From NCBI GenBank assembly GCA_002344215.1, contig DDSV01000049.1, forward strand, positions 1 to 64,000: a DNA stretch of 64,000 nt, read 5' to 3'. Below the pieces are notes generated by a model that was given only the letters and a program-made list of their open reading frames with translations, made no database searches and had not been told where the DNA came from. This document shows, in pieces, positions 50,097-58,193 of this stretch (position 1 is its first letter; each line of letters starts with the position of its first letter). The stretch is from Akkermansiaceae bacterium UBA2381 (GTDB lineage: Bacteria > Verrucomicrobiota > Verrucomicrobiia > Verrucomicrobiales > DEV007). A program made the position numbers and the translations under genes.

Positions 50097-50747
50097 GTGG
50101 CACACAAACGTGTAATTATACTGTTCGCGAAAAACGACAATGGTATGACATCCCCGTTTCAGAAACTCACCGACTTCGCATTCGTGTGGCAGTATAAAAA
50201 TAGCATTGTGGGTAGTTTTGATGGGATTCCGTTGGTTTCGACCAATCAGAAAGTAGGCGACTACGTAAGAGTAATCTCCAGTTCTCTCGAACTTATCCGG
50301 GAGCGGGATCCCAGAAGGTATGCGCGAGTTAAGGCGCAGACATGTTGGATAGTCGATTGGCCCCATCCATCCGGGGCTGGGAGCGGGTTATACCAGCACC
50401 GGATTAAGGCCACGCAAATTGATTTCGAGTTTAGGCCAAAGGCTGGAGATGAACTATTCCATGCCGCATATTATGCAAAGGTCATTGTGCACGAGGCCAC
50501 TCATGGCATGATTCGAGATAGGGGCATTTCCACGACTCCCGAGAACAGGATTCAAGTAGAACGAATCTGCCGTGCAGAAGAGAATCGGTTCTTGGAATCT
50601 TTGATGCGATTCTTTCCCCAACTTCCTGCTAGATTAATCCGACCATTTGATCCCGAAGATTGGAGGGAATCATGGGAGACGGGGCGAATTGCCAGGGCCG
50701 TGAAGGCGCTCAAGCGCGGAAACACCAAAAACGAACTACAAACATGA
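50097..50747 (+). CDS. Putative HEXXH zinc-metallopeptidase-like protein
   Basis: 216 residues. The visible motif is VIVHEATHGMIRDRGISTTPENRIQVERICRAEENRF: an HEXXH (H-E-A-T-H) zinc-binding helix followed about 20 residues later by conserved acidic residues that could supply a third ligand. The rest (RVIILFAKNDNG, FAFVWQYKNSIVGSF, VKAQTCWIVDWPHP) I do not recognise. Start: GTG at 50097 is the first available; the frame is open further upstream. Base composition is visibly lower in GC than its neighbours, suggesting recent acquisition. Its stop overlaps the next gene in ATGA, a coupled pair. Confidence 0.65.
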   Translation: MAHKRVIILFAKNDNGMTSPFQKLTDFAFVWQYKNSIVGSFDGIPLVSTNQKVGDYVRVISSSLELIRERDPRRYARVKAQTCWIVDWPHPSGAGSGLYQHRIKATQIDFEFRPKAGDELFHAAYYAKVIVHEATHGMIRDRGISTTPENRIQVERICRAEENRFLESLMRFFPQLPARLIRPFDPEDWRESWETGRIARAVKALKRGNTKNELQT

Positions 50748-50980
50748 CCACATACCCCATCCTCGCCCTGATCTTCAGCGGGACTGAGCTTCTGATCATT
50801 TCCGCCTCGCTACTGTTCACGGCGTTCTGGATCTGGATGCTTGTAGACTGCATCAGGCGCATCAGTGGCGGCGACAACCGGCAGATTGGCTGGCTCATTG
50901 TCATCGCCCTGACCCATGGCATCGGCGCGCTTGTCTATTTCTGTTTTGGTCGCCGTTCGGCGGCGACAACTCAGTCGTAA
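50744..50980 (+). CDS. Small PLDc_N-like membrane protein
   Basis: 78 residues from the ATG at 50744. Two membrane segments (ILALIFSGTELLIISASLLFTAFWIWMLVDC and IGWLIVIALTHGIGALVYFCFG) resemble the short phospholipase D-nuclease N-terminal (PLDc_N) membrane family: the pattern W-M-L-V-D-C...W-x-x-x-I-x-x...G-A-x-x-Y. It overlaps the preceding gene's stop in ATGA, so translation is probably linked. Function is unknown. Confidence 0.75.
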   Translation: MTTYPILALIFSGTELLIISASLLFTAFWIWMLVDCIRRISGGDNRQIGWLIVIALTHGIGALVYFCFGRRSAATTQS

Positions 50981-51175
50981 GTAAATACTAGTCAATCACA
51001 TTAGGGGAAGCCCCCACGAGTCTCCCCCGAATGAGGTGAGACGAGGCGTTTCACACGGATGTTCCCTCTCAAGTTCCGGGAAAAAGTCAGTCACCGAATC
51101 GCCCATTTTTCCTTGAATCAGCGATAGCCGTGCCTCATCCTGCCGGACCGCCCGTTTTCCCGCAGGAACTCTGTC

Positions 51176-54100
51176 ATGTCCTCGCCCCAATCCACTTCCT
51201 CATCCAATTGGGAACCGCCCTCACCGGAGCAATTGCAGCGCATGTTGCCGCAATACGAGATCACCGACATCCTCGGTCGCGGCGGCATGGGGGCGGTCTA
51301 CAAGGGGCGACAGACCAATCTGGATCGCGAGGTCGCCATCAAGGTCCTGCCCGAGACCTTTTCGAAGGGGGACGACGAACTGAATTTCGCGGCCCGCTTC
51401 AAGCAGGAAGCTCGGGCCATGGCCAAACTCGACCATCCCGCGATCCTGTCGGTCTATGACTTTGGCGAGACTGCGGAGGGCCAACTCTATTTCATCATGG
51501 AGTTCATCGACGGGATGGACATCCACCAGTATTTGAAACACCATGGCGGCAAACTGCCGCAGGAGCAGGCCCTTTCGATCACTGCCCACGTCCTCGATGC
51601 ACTCGACTACGCCCACAGCCAGGGTATCGTTCATCGCGACATCAAGCCGGCCAACATCCTCCTCAATCGCGATGGTCGGGTGAAGATCGCCGATTTCGGC
51701 CTAGCGAAAAAGCTGGAGGCCGCCGGGGGCGATTCGGCGCCTGCCCTGACGATGACCAACGTCGCCGTCGGCACGCCCGACTTCGTCGCGCCCGAGGCTC
51801 TCGACAGCGACCAGAAGCCCGATCACCGGGCCGATCTCTACGCGGTTGGGGTAATGCTCTACCAAATGCTCACCGGCAAGCTGCCACGAGGGCAGTTCAA
51901 ATCGCCGTCGGAACTGGACCCGACGATTGATCCCCGCCTCGACGAAATCGTGAGCAAGGCGATGCAGCCGCATCCTGATGATCGCTACTCCAGTGCCTCC
52001 GTGGTGAGAGCCGACCTTGATGTGATCTTTTCCCAGCCCTTTGCAAAAGTGGAAGCCGGTGAGGAAAGTGCGGTCGTCGCCGCGGTGGTGCCGGTGACCA
52101 CTTCGGTGAAGGGAAAGCCGCCCGCGAAAGCAGGAAGGTATACCCCGGCAACCCCGGAGCGGTCGAAGCTGCCGGTGTTTCTCGGCATCGGAGCAGCCTG
52201 CGCGATGCTGGCGGGCCTGGCGGTCATGGCGACGCGGGGGAAACCGGAAGCGGCCCCGACTGCGGTGTCACCAGCGAATAATCCGGAAACTCCGCCCGCC
52301 TCTCCGTCCGCGCCCAAGGTCCCGGTGGAAGCGGAGGTGAAAGTGACTGAAACGAAGAAGGTCCCCGGATCAATAACGACTCCGGGGGCGGCTGAGAAGA
52401 CGTCGACCCCGCCGCCTTCGCCGTCCACTCCTCGAGGGCAGTGGGTGAAAGTGTTCCCAAAAGTGGAGGACTTGCCTGCAAACATTCAGAAACAGATCAA
52501 CCCGGAAAACTGGGACGGCTGGATTCCTCCGCAACTGATCGATCTCCCTCAAGACTTAAAGACGAACTATTCGGTGAGGGCGCGTTTTCGGGCTGCGGAA
52601 ACCCCGCAGGAAAAGAGTTATATCAGCGTTCGACGCAAACATACGGATTCCGTCGCGTCCCTCATGACAACAGGTGCGGAGATTGTGGGTCAAGTGCGCT
52701 CGGCATCCGGGATTGACTATTTTTTGAAAGCGGAGAACCCGAACTCGATTCCCGCCGGGGGGGACTATCAGGTGGAGTTTGCCGTCGTCGGCAACCGGTT
52801 CGTGGCGCGACTCAACCCGAGCGTGTTTAAATCCGTCAAAACGGATTGCCCCTCCGAGGGGCTGGCCCGCATCGATGCCAGGAGCCCCATCCGTGACATC
52901 GAAGTCATGAACCTCGAAGGGATGTCTGAAGCCGAGGCGCTGGAAAAGCTCGGGCTCGATGCCGACTGGCGCGCGCTGCAAGCGCCCCAGCCTGACACGG
53001 CCGATCCCAAAGCTCCTAGCCCGGTGACGGATGCAGGGAAAGAGACGCCCCCGCCCGGGCAGTGGGTAAAAATTAACTACGAGGACTTGCAGGAAGGAAC
53101 TCGTTCAAAACTGAAGGTCGAAGACGGATGGATGTCGCCCATACCCAAACCTCTCTCTATTGTCTTCCCCTTGAGCTTGGTTTCCTCGACCAATCAGGGA
53201 ATCAGGGTGCGATGCAAGCTCTCGCCGGACTCACCCTTCATCCCGGAATTCAAACTTCGCAGCACCAAAACCGACTCCTTGTCGCTCAGCCGCAGTTTCG
53301 CAACCCGGACCGACAAGATCAGTCATAGCGGATCCGTCTCCACCATGTTGGCGACGGGCCAGTTCGAACTCGTTGGTCAGCCCTCCGAAATGGTCGTCGA
53401 ATTCGCCGCCGTCAACGAACGCGTTTTTGCTCGATTTGATGGACGGCTCTCTCTGGTCGCCTCGGACGAACGCCCCGAAGAAGGTGCCATCGCGATTTGG
53501 AATGCCCAGGGTCCATTTCGCGACATCGAAGTCATCAATCTCGACGGCCTCCCCGAGGCTGAGGCGCTGCGAATCCTCGGGGTGGATGAGAAGGGCAAGG
53601 ACCTGCGCGCACTATCCATGGTGGAGGCAGAGCAAAAAGTGGAGGTGGACCAAACGGCTGAGACGATAGCCTCCATCCCCGAACTCAAGGCCCTCCACGA
53701 CCAGTTCCTTGCGCTGGAGAAGACGCGGGTGACCGCCCCCTTTGCGGCCGAAGTGGCAAAGCTGAACACCGGCTACCTCGGCGGGATGGATCGGGCCATC
53801 GCCGAGGAAAAACGAGCCGGGCACCTCGACGGTGTCCTCGCGATCGAACAGGAAAAGGCGAACCTCGGTGCAGGCAAGACGGTGCCGACCGAAGACGACG
53901 AGGGGACTCCCGAATCGCTTAAAAAGATTCGCGGCATCTACCGTGACGCTTACGCGAAACTCGAAGCGACTCGGGCCGCCAACCGCCTCGCCCTGACCGG
54001 TCCCCTCGCGACCCGGCTCAAACAAGTCGAGACCGACCTGACCCGGCAGGACCGCATCGAGCACGCCAAGACGGTGAGGGACTATCGTGAGGCACTCGAA

Positions 54101-55321
54101 TCGGCTACCGGGACGCCTGCGGCCGACAAAGAGACGGAGACTCCCGCAGCACCAGTCAGTGCCGAAGCGACGAAGGCGGAACGGGTGCGTCCCGATCCAA
54201 AGATCTCCCGTGCTGCGGCCGAATACGCGATGGCCAAAGGGGCTGAGGTCATCATTTTAATCGATGGGAAAGTTGGGACTAGATTCAAACCGGGCAGTCC
54301 GCTTCCGGATGGGGACTTCGAACTGGGAGCAGTGTATTTCCCGATCGGACTCGGCTTGGAAATTTCCGATGCTGATTTGTTGGCCATCACGCGGGCAAGA
54401 GAACTCCGGATATTCAGCTTTGGACAGGGGAACAATCCGACTTTCCAATCTCTTGCCCCCTTTCGCAACACACCCTTGCTCAACGAGTTGAACATCCAGT
54501 CTTATGGAGCCGTCACCGCAGAGGATTGCGAAGTCGTGGCCTCACTTCTTTTGCTGGAAAAGCTGGATTTCGGAAACAGCAGCGACCCGGTTGCGGACCT
54601 GTCGCGACTATTGAGTCCACCCAAGCTTGAAAAGTTGTCCCTCAATGGAGGAAGGCTCCGCGCCGGAGATGGGACTATTCTCAATCAATATCCCAAATTG
54701 AAAGCTCTGACCCTCGGGGACACCGCGACGGAAGAACTCTTGATGGATATGGGCGACATGGATCAGATCGAGTCCCTCTTCTTGTCCATTACTCCCGTGC
54801 CTGCCGCTCATTTTGAGGCTTTGCATGAAAATCTCGCAAAGACGCTCGTCAACCTGTCTTTTGGAACGGGCGAAGACGATTCCAGCGCGGCGGTCGATGT
54901 GGCCATCCGGCGCTTTCCGAAACTGGAAGTATTTTCCCCGAGAGGAAAAATCTCCGAGGAGATCCTGCTCAAGCTTCCGATCCTGAAGGAACTCAGGTCG
55001 TTGGCTCTTCAGCAGGCAGAGATAACCCCCCAATCGCTCAAGGCCATCTCCCAATGCCGGAAGCTGGTGAATCTGACCCTCGGAAAAGGTCGCCTCACCA
55101 ATGATGACATCGCCGCACTGCGTCGACTCGAAGACCTCAAGACCCTGACCCTCCGCGACAACGGCATCCGGATCAATTCAGCAGTGATCTCTGAGTTCGC
55201 CAAGCTTGAGCAGCTCACCCAACTGGATCTGCCGGAAAGCCAAACGACCGACCTGCAGATCGAAGCCCTTCGCAGAGCCCTGCCAAACTGCACCATATCC
55301 CGGGTTCCGCGCTACGAGTAG
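51176..55321 (+). CDS. Ser/Thr protein kinase with duplicated C-terminal sensor domain and LRRs
   Basis: 1381 residues. Kinase domain about 27-285: glycine loop GRGGMG (34-39), VAIK with K56, HRDIKPAN (D155) and DFG (173-175), then VAPEALDS. One membrane segment at about 332-353 (LPVFLGIGAACAMLAGLAVMAT). Outside: a proline/serine linker; two homologous blocks of about 190 residues starting near 421 and 627, both opening GQWVK and both containing a beta-rich body and DIEVxNLxGxxEAEAL; a coiled region about 835-1000; and a C-terminal leucine-rich-repeat region (about 1085-1381; LEKLDFGN, LKALTLGD, LRSLALQQAEITPQSL, LKTLTLRDNGI). It is likely a transmembrane receptor kinase; ligand is unknown. 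Confidence 0.9.
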   Translation: MSSPQSTSSSNWEPPSPEQLQRMLPQYEITDILGRGGMGAVYKGRQTNLDREVAIKVLPETFSKGDDELNFAARFKQEARAMAKLDHPAILSVYDFGETAEGQLYFIMEFIDGMDIHQYLKHHGGKLPQEQALSITAHVLDALDYAHSQGIVHRDIKPANILLNRDGRVKIADFGLAKKLEAAGGDSAPALTMTNVAVGTPDFVAPEALDSDQKPDHRADLYAVGVMLYQMLTGKLPRGQFKSPSELDPTIDPRLDEIVSKAMQPHPDDRYSSASVVRADLDVIFSQPFAKVEAGEESAVVAAVVPVTTSVKGKPPAKAGRYTPATPERSKLPVFLGIGAACAMLAGLAVMATRGKPEAAPTAVSPANNPETPPASPSAPKVPVEAEVKVTETKKVPGSITTPGAAEKTSTPPPSPSTPRGQWVKVFPKVEDLPANIQKQINPENWDGWIPPQLIDLPQDLKTNYSVRARFRAAETPQEKSYISVRRKHTDSVASLMTTGAEIVGQVRSASGIDYFLKAENPNSIPAGGDYQVEFAVVGNRFVARLNPSVFKSVKTDCPSEGLARIDARSPIRDIEVMNLEGMSEAEALEKLGLDADWRALQAPQPDTADPKAPSPVTDAGKETPPPGQWVKINYEDLQEGTRSKLKVEDGWMSPIPKPLSIVFPLSLVSSTNQGIRVRCKLSPDSPFIPEFKLRSTKTDSLSLSRSFATRTDKISHSGSVSTMLATGQFELVGQPSEMVVEFAAVNERVFARFDGRLSLVASDERPEEGAIAIWNAQGPFRDIEVINLDGLPEAEALRILGVDEKGKDLRALSMVEAEQKVEVDQTAETIASIPELKALHDQFLALEKTRVTAPFAAEVAKLNTGYLGGMDRAIAEEKRAGHLDGVLAIEQEKANLGAGKTVPTEDDEGTPESLKKIRGIYRDAYAKLEATRAANRLALTGPLATRLKQVETDLTRQDRIEHAKTVRDYREALESATGTPAADKETETPAAPVSAEATKAERVRPDPKISRAAAEYAMAKGAEVIILIDGKVGTRFKPGSPLPDGDFELGAVYFPIGLGLEISDADLLAITRARELRIFSFGQGNNPTFQSLAPFRNTPLLNELNIQSYGAVTAEDCEVVASLLLLEKLDFGNSSDPVADLSRLLSPPKLEKLSLNGGRLRAGDGTILNQYPKLKALTLGDTATEELLMDMGDMDQIESLFLSITPVPAAHFEALHENLAKTLVNLSFGTGEDDSSAAVDVAIRRFPKLEVFSPRGKISEEILLKLPILKELRSLALQQAEITPQSLKAISQCRKLVNLTLGKGRLTNDDIAALRRLEDLKTLTLRDNGIRINSAVISEFAKLEQLTQLDLPESQTTDLQIEALRRALPNCTISRVPRYE

Positions 55322-55409
55322 ACGACCCCACTCAGAGCTCCCGCAAGGTTAGTCGTGATGGATTCCCTTCAAATGATTCGCCCTTAAATCGGATAATAAT
55401 CCGTGTCAT

Positions 55410-55805
55410 TCAGCCTTCGAGGGCTTCCACGGTAAGGCCGGCCATCAACCCGAAGTGGCGAAGGTTTCGGGTCACCAGGGGACACTGGTGTGCGATCGCC
55501 GTAGCGGCAATCCAGAGATCATTCTGTCCGATCTGTTTCCAGCCGGACTCATCCTGAAGGGACGCACACAGTTGCGCGTAGTAAGGAACGACACTCTCCG
55601 GATCACAAAGCGGGATTCCGATGGAGAGAAAGTCGAGGACCTGCTTTTCATCATGACCCGCGCGGATCGCCCCGTGCCGGAACTCACCCAGAACGACCCA
55701 GGGAATGCCGAGAATGCGATCACTCCGCCTTTCGGCAAAACGCATCGCCCAAGCCTGCCTGCGCCAGAGCCCGACGAGGAGGGTGGTGTCTGCAATCAAG
55801 TCCAT
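55410..55805 (-). CDS. vapC: VapC-type PIN-domain toxin
   Basis: 131 residues. PIN-domain acidic residues are visible: D6 (MDLIADTTLLV), E41 (LGEFRHG), D96 (QNDLWIAATA) and a terminal T-R-N (112-114). VapC toxins are endoribonucleases. It overlaps the end of the antitoxin gene by ten bases, so the two are co-translated. Confidence 0.9.
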   Translation of the reverse strand: MDLIADTTLLVGLWRRQAWAMRFAERRSDRILGIPWVVLGEFRHGAIRAGHDEKQVLDFLSIGIPLCDPESVVPYYAQLCASLQDESGWKQIGQNDLWIAATAIAHQCPLVTRNLRHFGLMAGLTVEALEG

Positions 55806-56026
55806 GGGTCGTGCTCTGTTAGAGGCCGATCCGAGACCGATTCCTCCAGAATCTCATCGCGCGCGGCGTCGGTAGGGCTGGCGGCCTCGACGAAGCGGAG
55901 GAGAGCCCCCAAGGTTCCCGAAACGGGGACGACACGTTTGACCACCGCCGAAAAAGAATCGCCTTTGCCGCGCTTGAGAGCCTTCAATCGCTCGTAGGCG
56001 GCATCATCGAGGGTAATTGTTTTCAT
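55796..56026 (-). CDS. vapB: Antitoxin partner of the PIN toxin (VapB/DUF217-like)
   Basis: 76 residues from the ATG at 56026 (MKTITLDDAAYERLKALKRGKGDSFSAVVKRVVP), a ribbon-helix-helix-like start typical of DUF217-type antitoxins; an upstream start at 56053 is possible but has no family match. It ends inside the vapC start. The short region between it and the divergent sigma-factor gene (56027-56262) has both promoters. Confidence 0.85.
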   Translation of the reverse strand: MKTITLDDAAYERLKALKRGKGDSFSAVVKRVVPVSGTLGALLRFVEAASPTDAARDEILEESVSDRPLTEHDPWT

Positions 56027-56262
56027 GTCTCGTGTATGCACGAAATGATACACGAATTACCTAAAAGGGGAAAATGAAAGAATCGATTTTCGTTCAACCT
56101 AAACACAACACCCGAGGCGTTTTCCCCAGCGCCCCGCCCCGCAACAGGAGGGGTTTGGCAAGCCCCTTTTCTTGGGCATCAGCCGCCTTGCCCGCGCGAT
56201 TTTCCCGAAAAAGTGAAAATAATTGTCCAAAAAAATCGCCGCCGGACCTTAGGCTGGTTGAA

Positions 56263-56808
56263 ATGGTGGATTCCCCCCCCAGCCCCCCGACTGACCCGGC
56301 CGAGAACTATCTCGTCCTCCTCAACGAGCATGAGCGTGCCCTCGCTGCCTACGTCCACGCCCTCGTCAATGACAGGCTCGATGCGGAAGACATCCTTCAA
56401 AGCTGCAAGCTGGTGATGTGGAAACAATTCTCCCAGTTCGAACCCGGCACCCGATTCCTTGCCTGGGCACGCCAGATTGCCTTTCACCAGATCCTCAATC
56501 ATCGGCGCAGCGCGAAGCGCAAACCACTCTACTCCGCCGAACCTGCCTTCCTCGAAGCCGTCGCCGCCGAGATCGATCGCGGTGCCGACTCGCTCTCGGA
56601 TCGGTCCGAAGCTTTGCACGAGTGCCTCCAGCGCCTTCCCGAGAATCAGCGACGCCTCGTCCTGCTGCGTTATTACGAGGATCACGACATCGCCGCGATC
56701 GCCAAAGAGACAGCCCGCACCGAAGCCGCCGTCTACAAACTCCTCAGCCGCATCCGCGCCTCCCTCAACGACTGCGTCAAAGCCCGTCTTGAAACCACCA
56801 CCGCATGA
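56263..56808 (+). CDS. ECF-family sigma factor (Rhodopirellula/Verrucomicrobium group)
   Basis: 181 residues from the ATG at 56263 (MVDSPPSPP); an upstream start at 56074 would add 63 low-complexity residues. Region 2 reads YVLLNEHERALAAYVHALVNDRLDAEDILQSCKLVMWKQFSQFEPGTRFLAWARQIAFHQI; region 4 reads LQRLPENQRRLVLLRYYEDHDIAAIAKETARTEAAVYKLLSRIRASLNDCV. From overall similarity it belongs to the sigma group named for Rhodopirellula/Verrucomicrobium. It overlaps the FecR-like gene start in ATGA, which suggests the FecR protein controls it. Confidence 0.88.
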   Translation: MVDSPPSPPTDPAENYLVLLNEHERALAAYVHALVNDRLDAEDILQSCKLVMWKQFSQFEPGTRFLAWARQIAFHQILNHRRSAKRKPLYSAEPAFLEAVAAEIDRGADSLSDRSEALHECLQRLPENQRRLVLLRYYEDHDIAAIAKETARTEAAVYKLLSRIRASLNDCVKARLETTTA

Positions 56809-58193
56809 ATTTCCACGATCACATCGACCGTTCCTTCGACGGTCAACTCTCCCCCGAAGAGTGGGAGGCACTGCAGCAGGCCGTCATCGACGATCCTGAA
56901 CTGTGCCGGGAGTATGTCGAAAAGCGCTGGATCCACGCCCTCCTTGAGGCGGAGAGTGATTCCCTGCCGGCGTTGCTTGAAGAGAAGCAATGGGTCCGTC
57001 CCGCGCCCTCGACCAAACCGCTTGCCTGGATCGCCGCAGCGGCCGGGATCGTTCTTTTCGGCGCAAGCCTCGTTCTCTTTTTCCACGGTCGTCCCGCCCC
57101 GGTCGTCGCCACCCTGATCGAGGCGGAGAATTGCCGCTGGGCCGGATCGGATCTCCCCACGGTCGAGGGGGCCGGACTTTCCGCCGGGACTCTCGCCCTG
57201 ACCGAGGGCATGGCCACGATACGCTTTGCCAGCGGAGCGACCGTCACTCTCGAGGCTCCCGGCGTGCTTGAGGTCGAGTCCGCGATGAAGTGCCGCCTCG
57301 TCGAGGGTTCCGTCGTTGCCGACGTGCCCGAATCGGCGCACGGTTTCACGATTGATACCGCGCACATGGAAGTGATCGATCTCGGCACCCGCTTCGGCGT
57401 CACCACGACACCCCTGGGAAACTCCAACGTTTTTGTCTTCGAAGGCGAAGTGAAGGTGAAACAGGGCGACTCGCCCGAGGCAAAACATGTCTTTGCGGGA
57501 GATTCGCTTGTCGGTGACGTCGGCAGCCAGGCGGATACCGCTCATGGCGATCAGGAAGTGCGTCGCTCCGAGTCAGTCCCCTCGCCCGGCGACGATTGGA
57601 CGCCGATCTCGACCGCGATTGGCCGGGGAAGCGACGCGTACGTCCGGCGCGGAGATTCCCATGGACCGACGGGCGGGCATCCGCTCTTGATGGTGAAACA
57701 CACCGAACTTGCGGCAAACAATGAACGTCGCGCCTTTCTCACCTTTGACCTGGCCGCGGTTCCGACCGGGGCTCCTCGCGACGCGAAGCTCACCCTGAAA
57801 ATGGAGTCGAGTGGACTCGGCTTTTCCTCCCTCGTGCCCGATTCCCGCTTCGCAGTCTACGGTCTCGTGGATGAGAACGCCGCGAACTGGAACGAAAAGG
57901 ATCTCCTCTGGAGTAACGGCGGCCCTCTGGTAGAGGACACAATTTCGCAAGCGACCGCCCGACGTCTTGCCAGCTTCGAGATTCGGAAGGGAGCCCCGAA
58001 CGGTCTCGTCGAGGTGGCCTCGGACGAACTGACCGCCTTTCTTCAAAACCGCCCCGACGGCCTCGCCCACCTGATGATCGTCCGTGAAACCGGCGAAGCC
58101 GACAAACAGGGTCTCGTCCACGCTTTTGCCTCAAAAGAGCATCCCACCGCTCCCGCCCCCACCCTTTGGATTCAAAACGCCCCCCTGAAATGA
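56805..58193 (+). CDS. FecR-like anti-sigma/transmembrane protein with CBM96/DNRLRE-like C-terminus
   Basis: 462 residues. N-terminal cytoplasmic part (FDGQLSPEEWEALQQAVIDDPELCREYVEKRW), one membrane helix (71-93; LAWIAAAAGIVLFGASLVLFF), then a FecR domain (about 125-225; GMATIRFASGATVTLEAPGVLEVESAMKCRLVEGSVVADVPESAHGFTIDTAHMEVIDLGTRFGV) and a C-terminal DNRLRE/CBM96-like beta domain (about 265-460; TELAANNERRAFLTFDLAAVPTGAPRDAKLTLKMES). It begins inside the sigma stop and ends inside the start of the next gene (ATGA), so sigma, FecR-like and PSCyt proteins are tightly coupled. It probably senses an external sugar or state and controls the sigma. Confidence 0.88.
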   Translation: MNFHDHIDRSFDGQLSPEEWEALQQAVIDDPELCREYVEKRWIHALLEAESDSLPALLEEKQWVRPAPSTKPLAWIAAAAGIVLFGASLVLFFHGRPAPVVATLIEAENCRWAGSDLPTVEGAGLSAGTLALTEGMATIRFASGATVTLEAPGVLEVESAMKCRLVEGSVVADVPESAHGFTIDTAHMEVIDLGTRFGVTTTPLGNSNVFVFEGEVKVKQGDSPEAKHVFAGDSLVGDVGSQADTAHGDQEVRRSESVPSPGDDWTPISTAIGRGSDAYVRRGDSHGPTGGHPLLMVKHTELAANNERRAFLTFDLAAVPTGAPRDAKLTLKMESSGLGFSSLVPDSRFAVYGLVDENAANWNEKDLLWSNGGPLVEDTISQATARRLASFEIRKGAPNGLVEVASDELTAFLQNRPDGLAHLMIVRETGEADKQGLVHAFASKEHPTAPAPTLWIQNAPLK

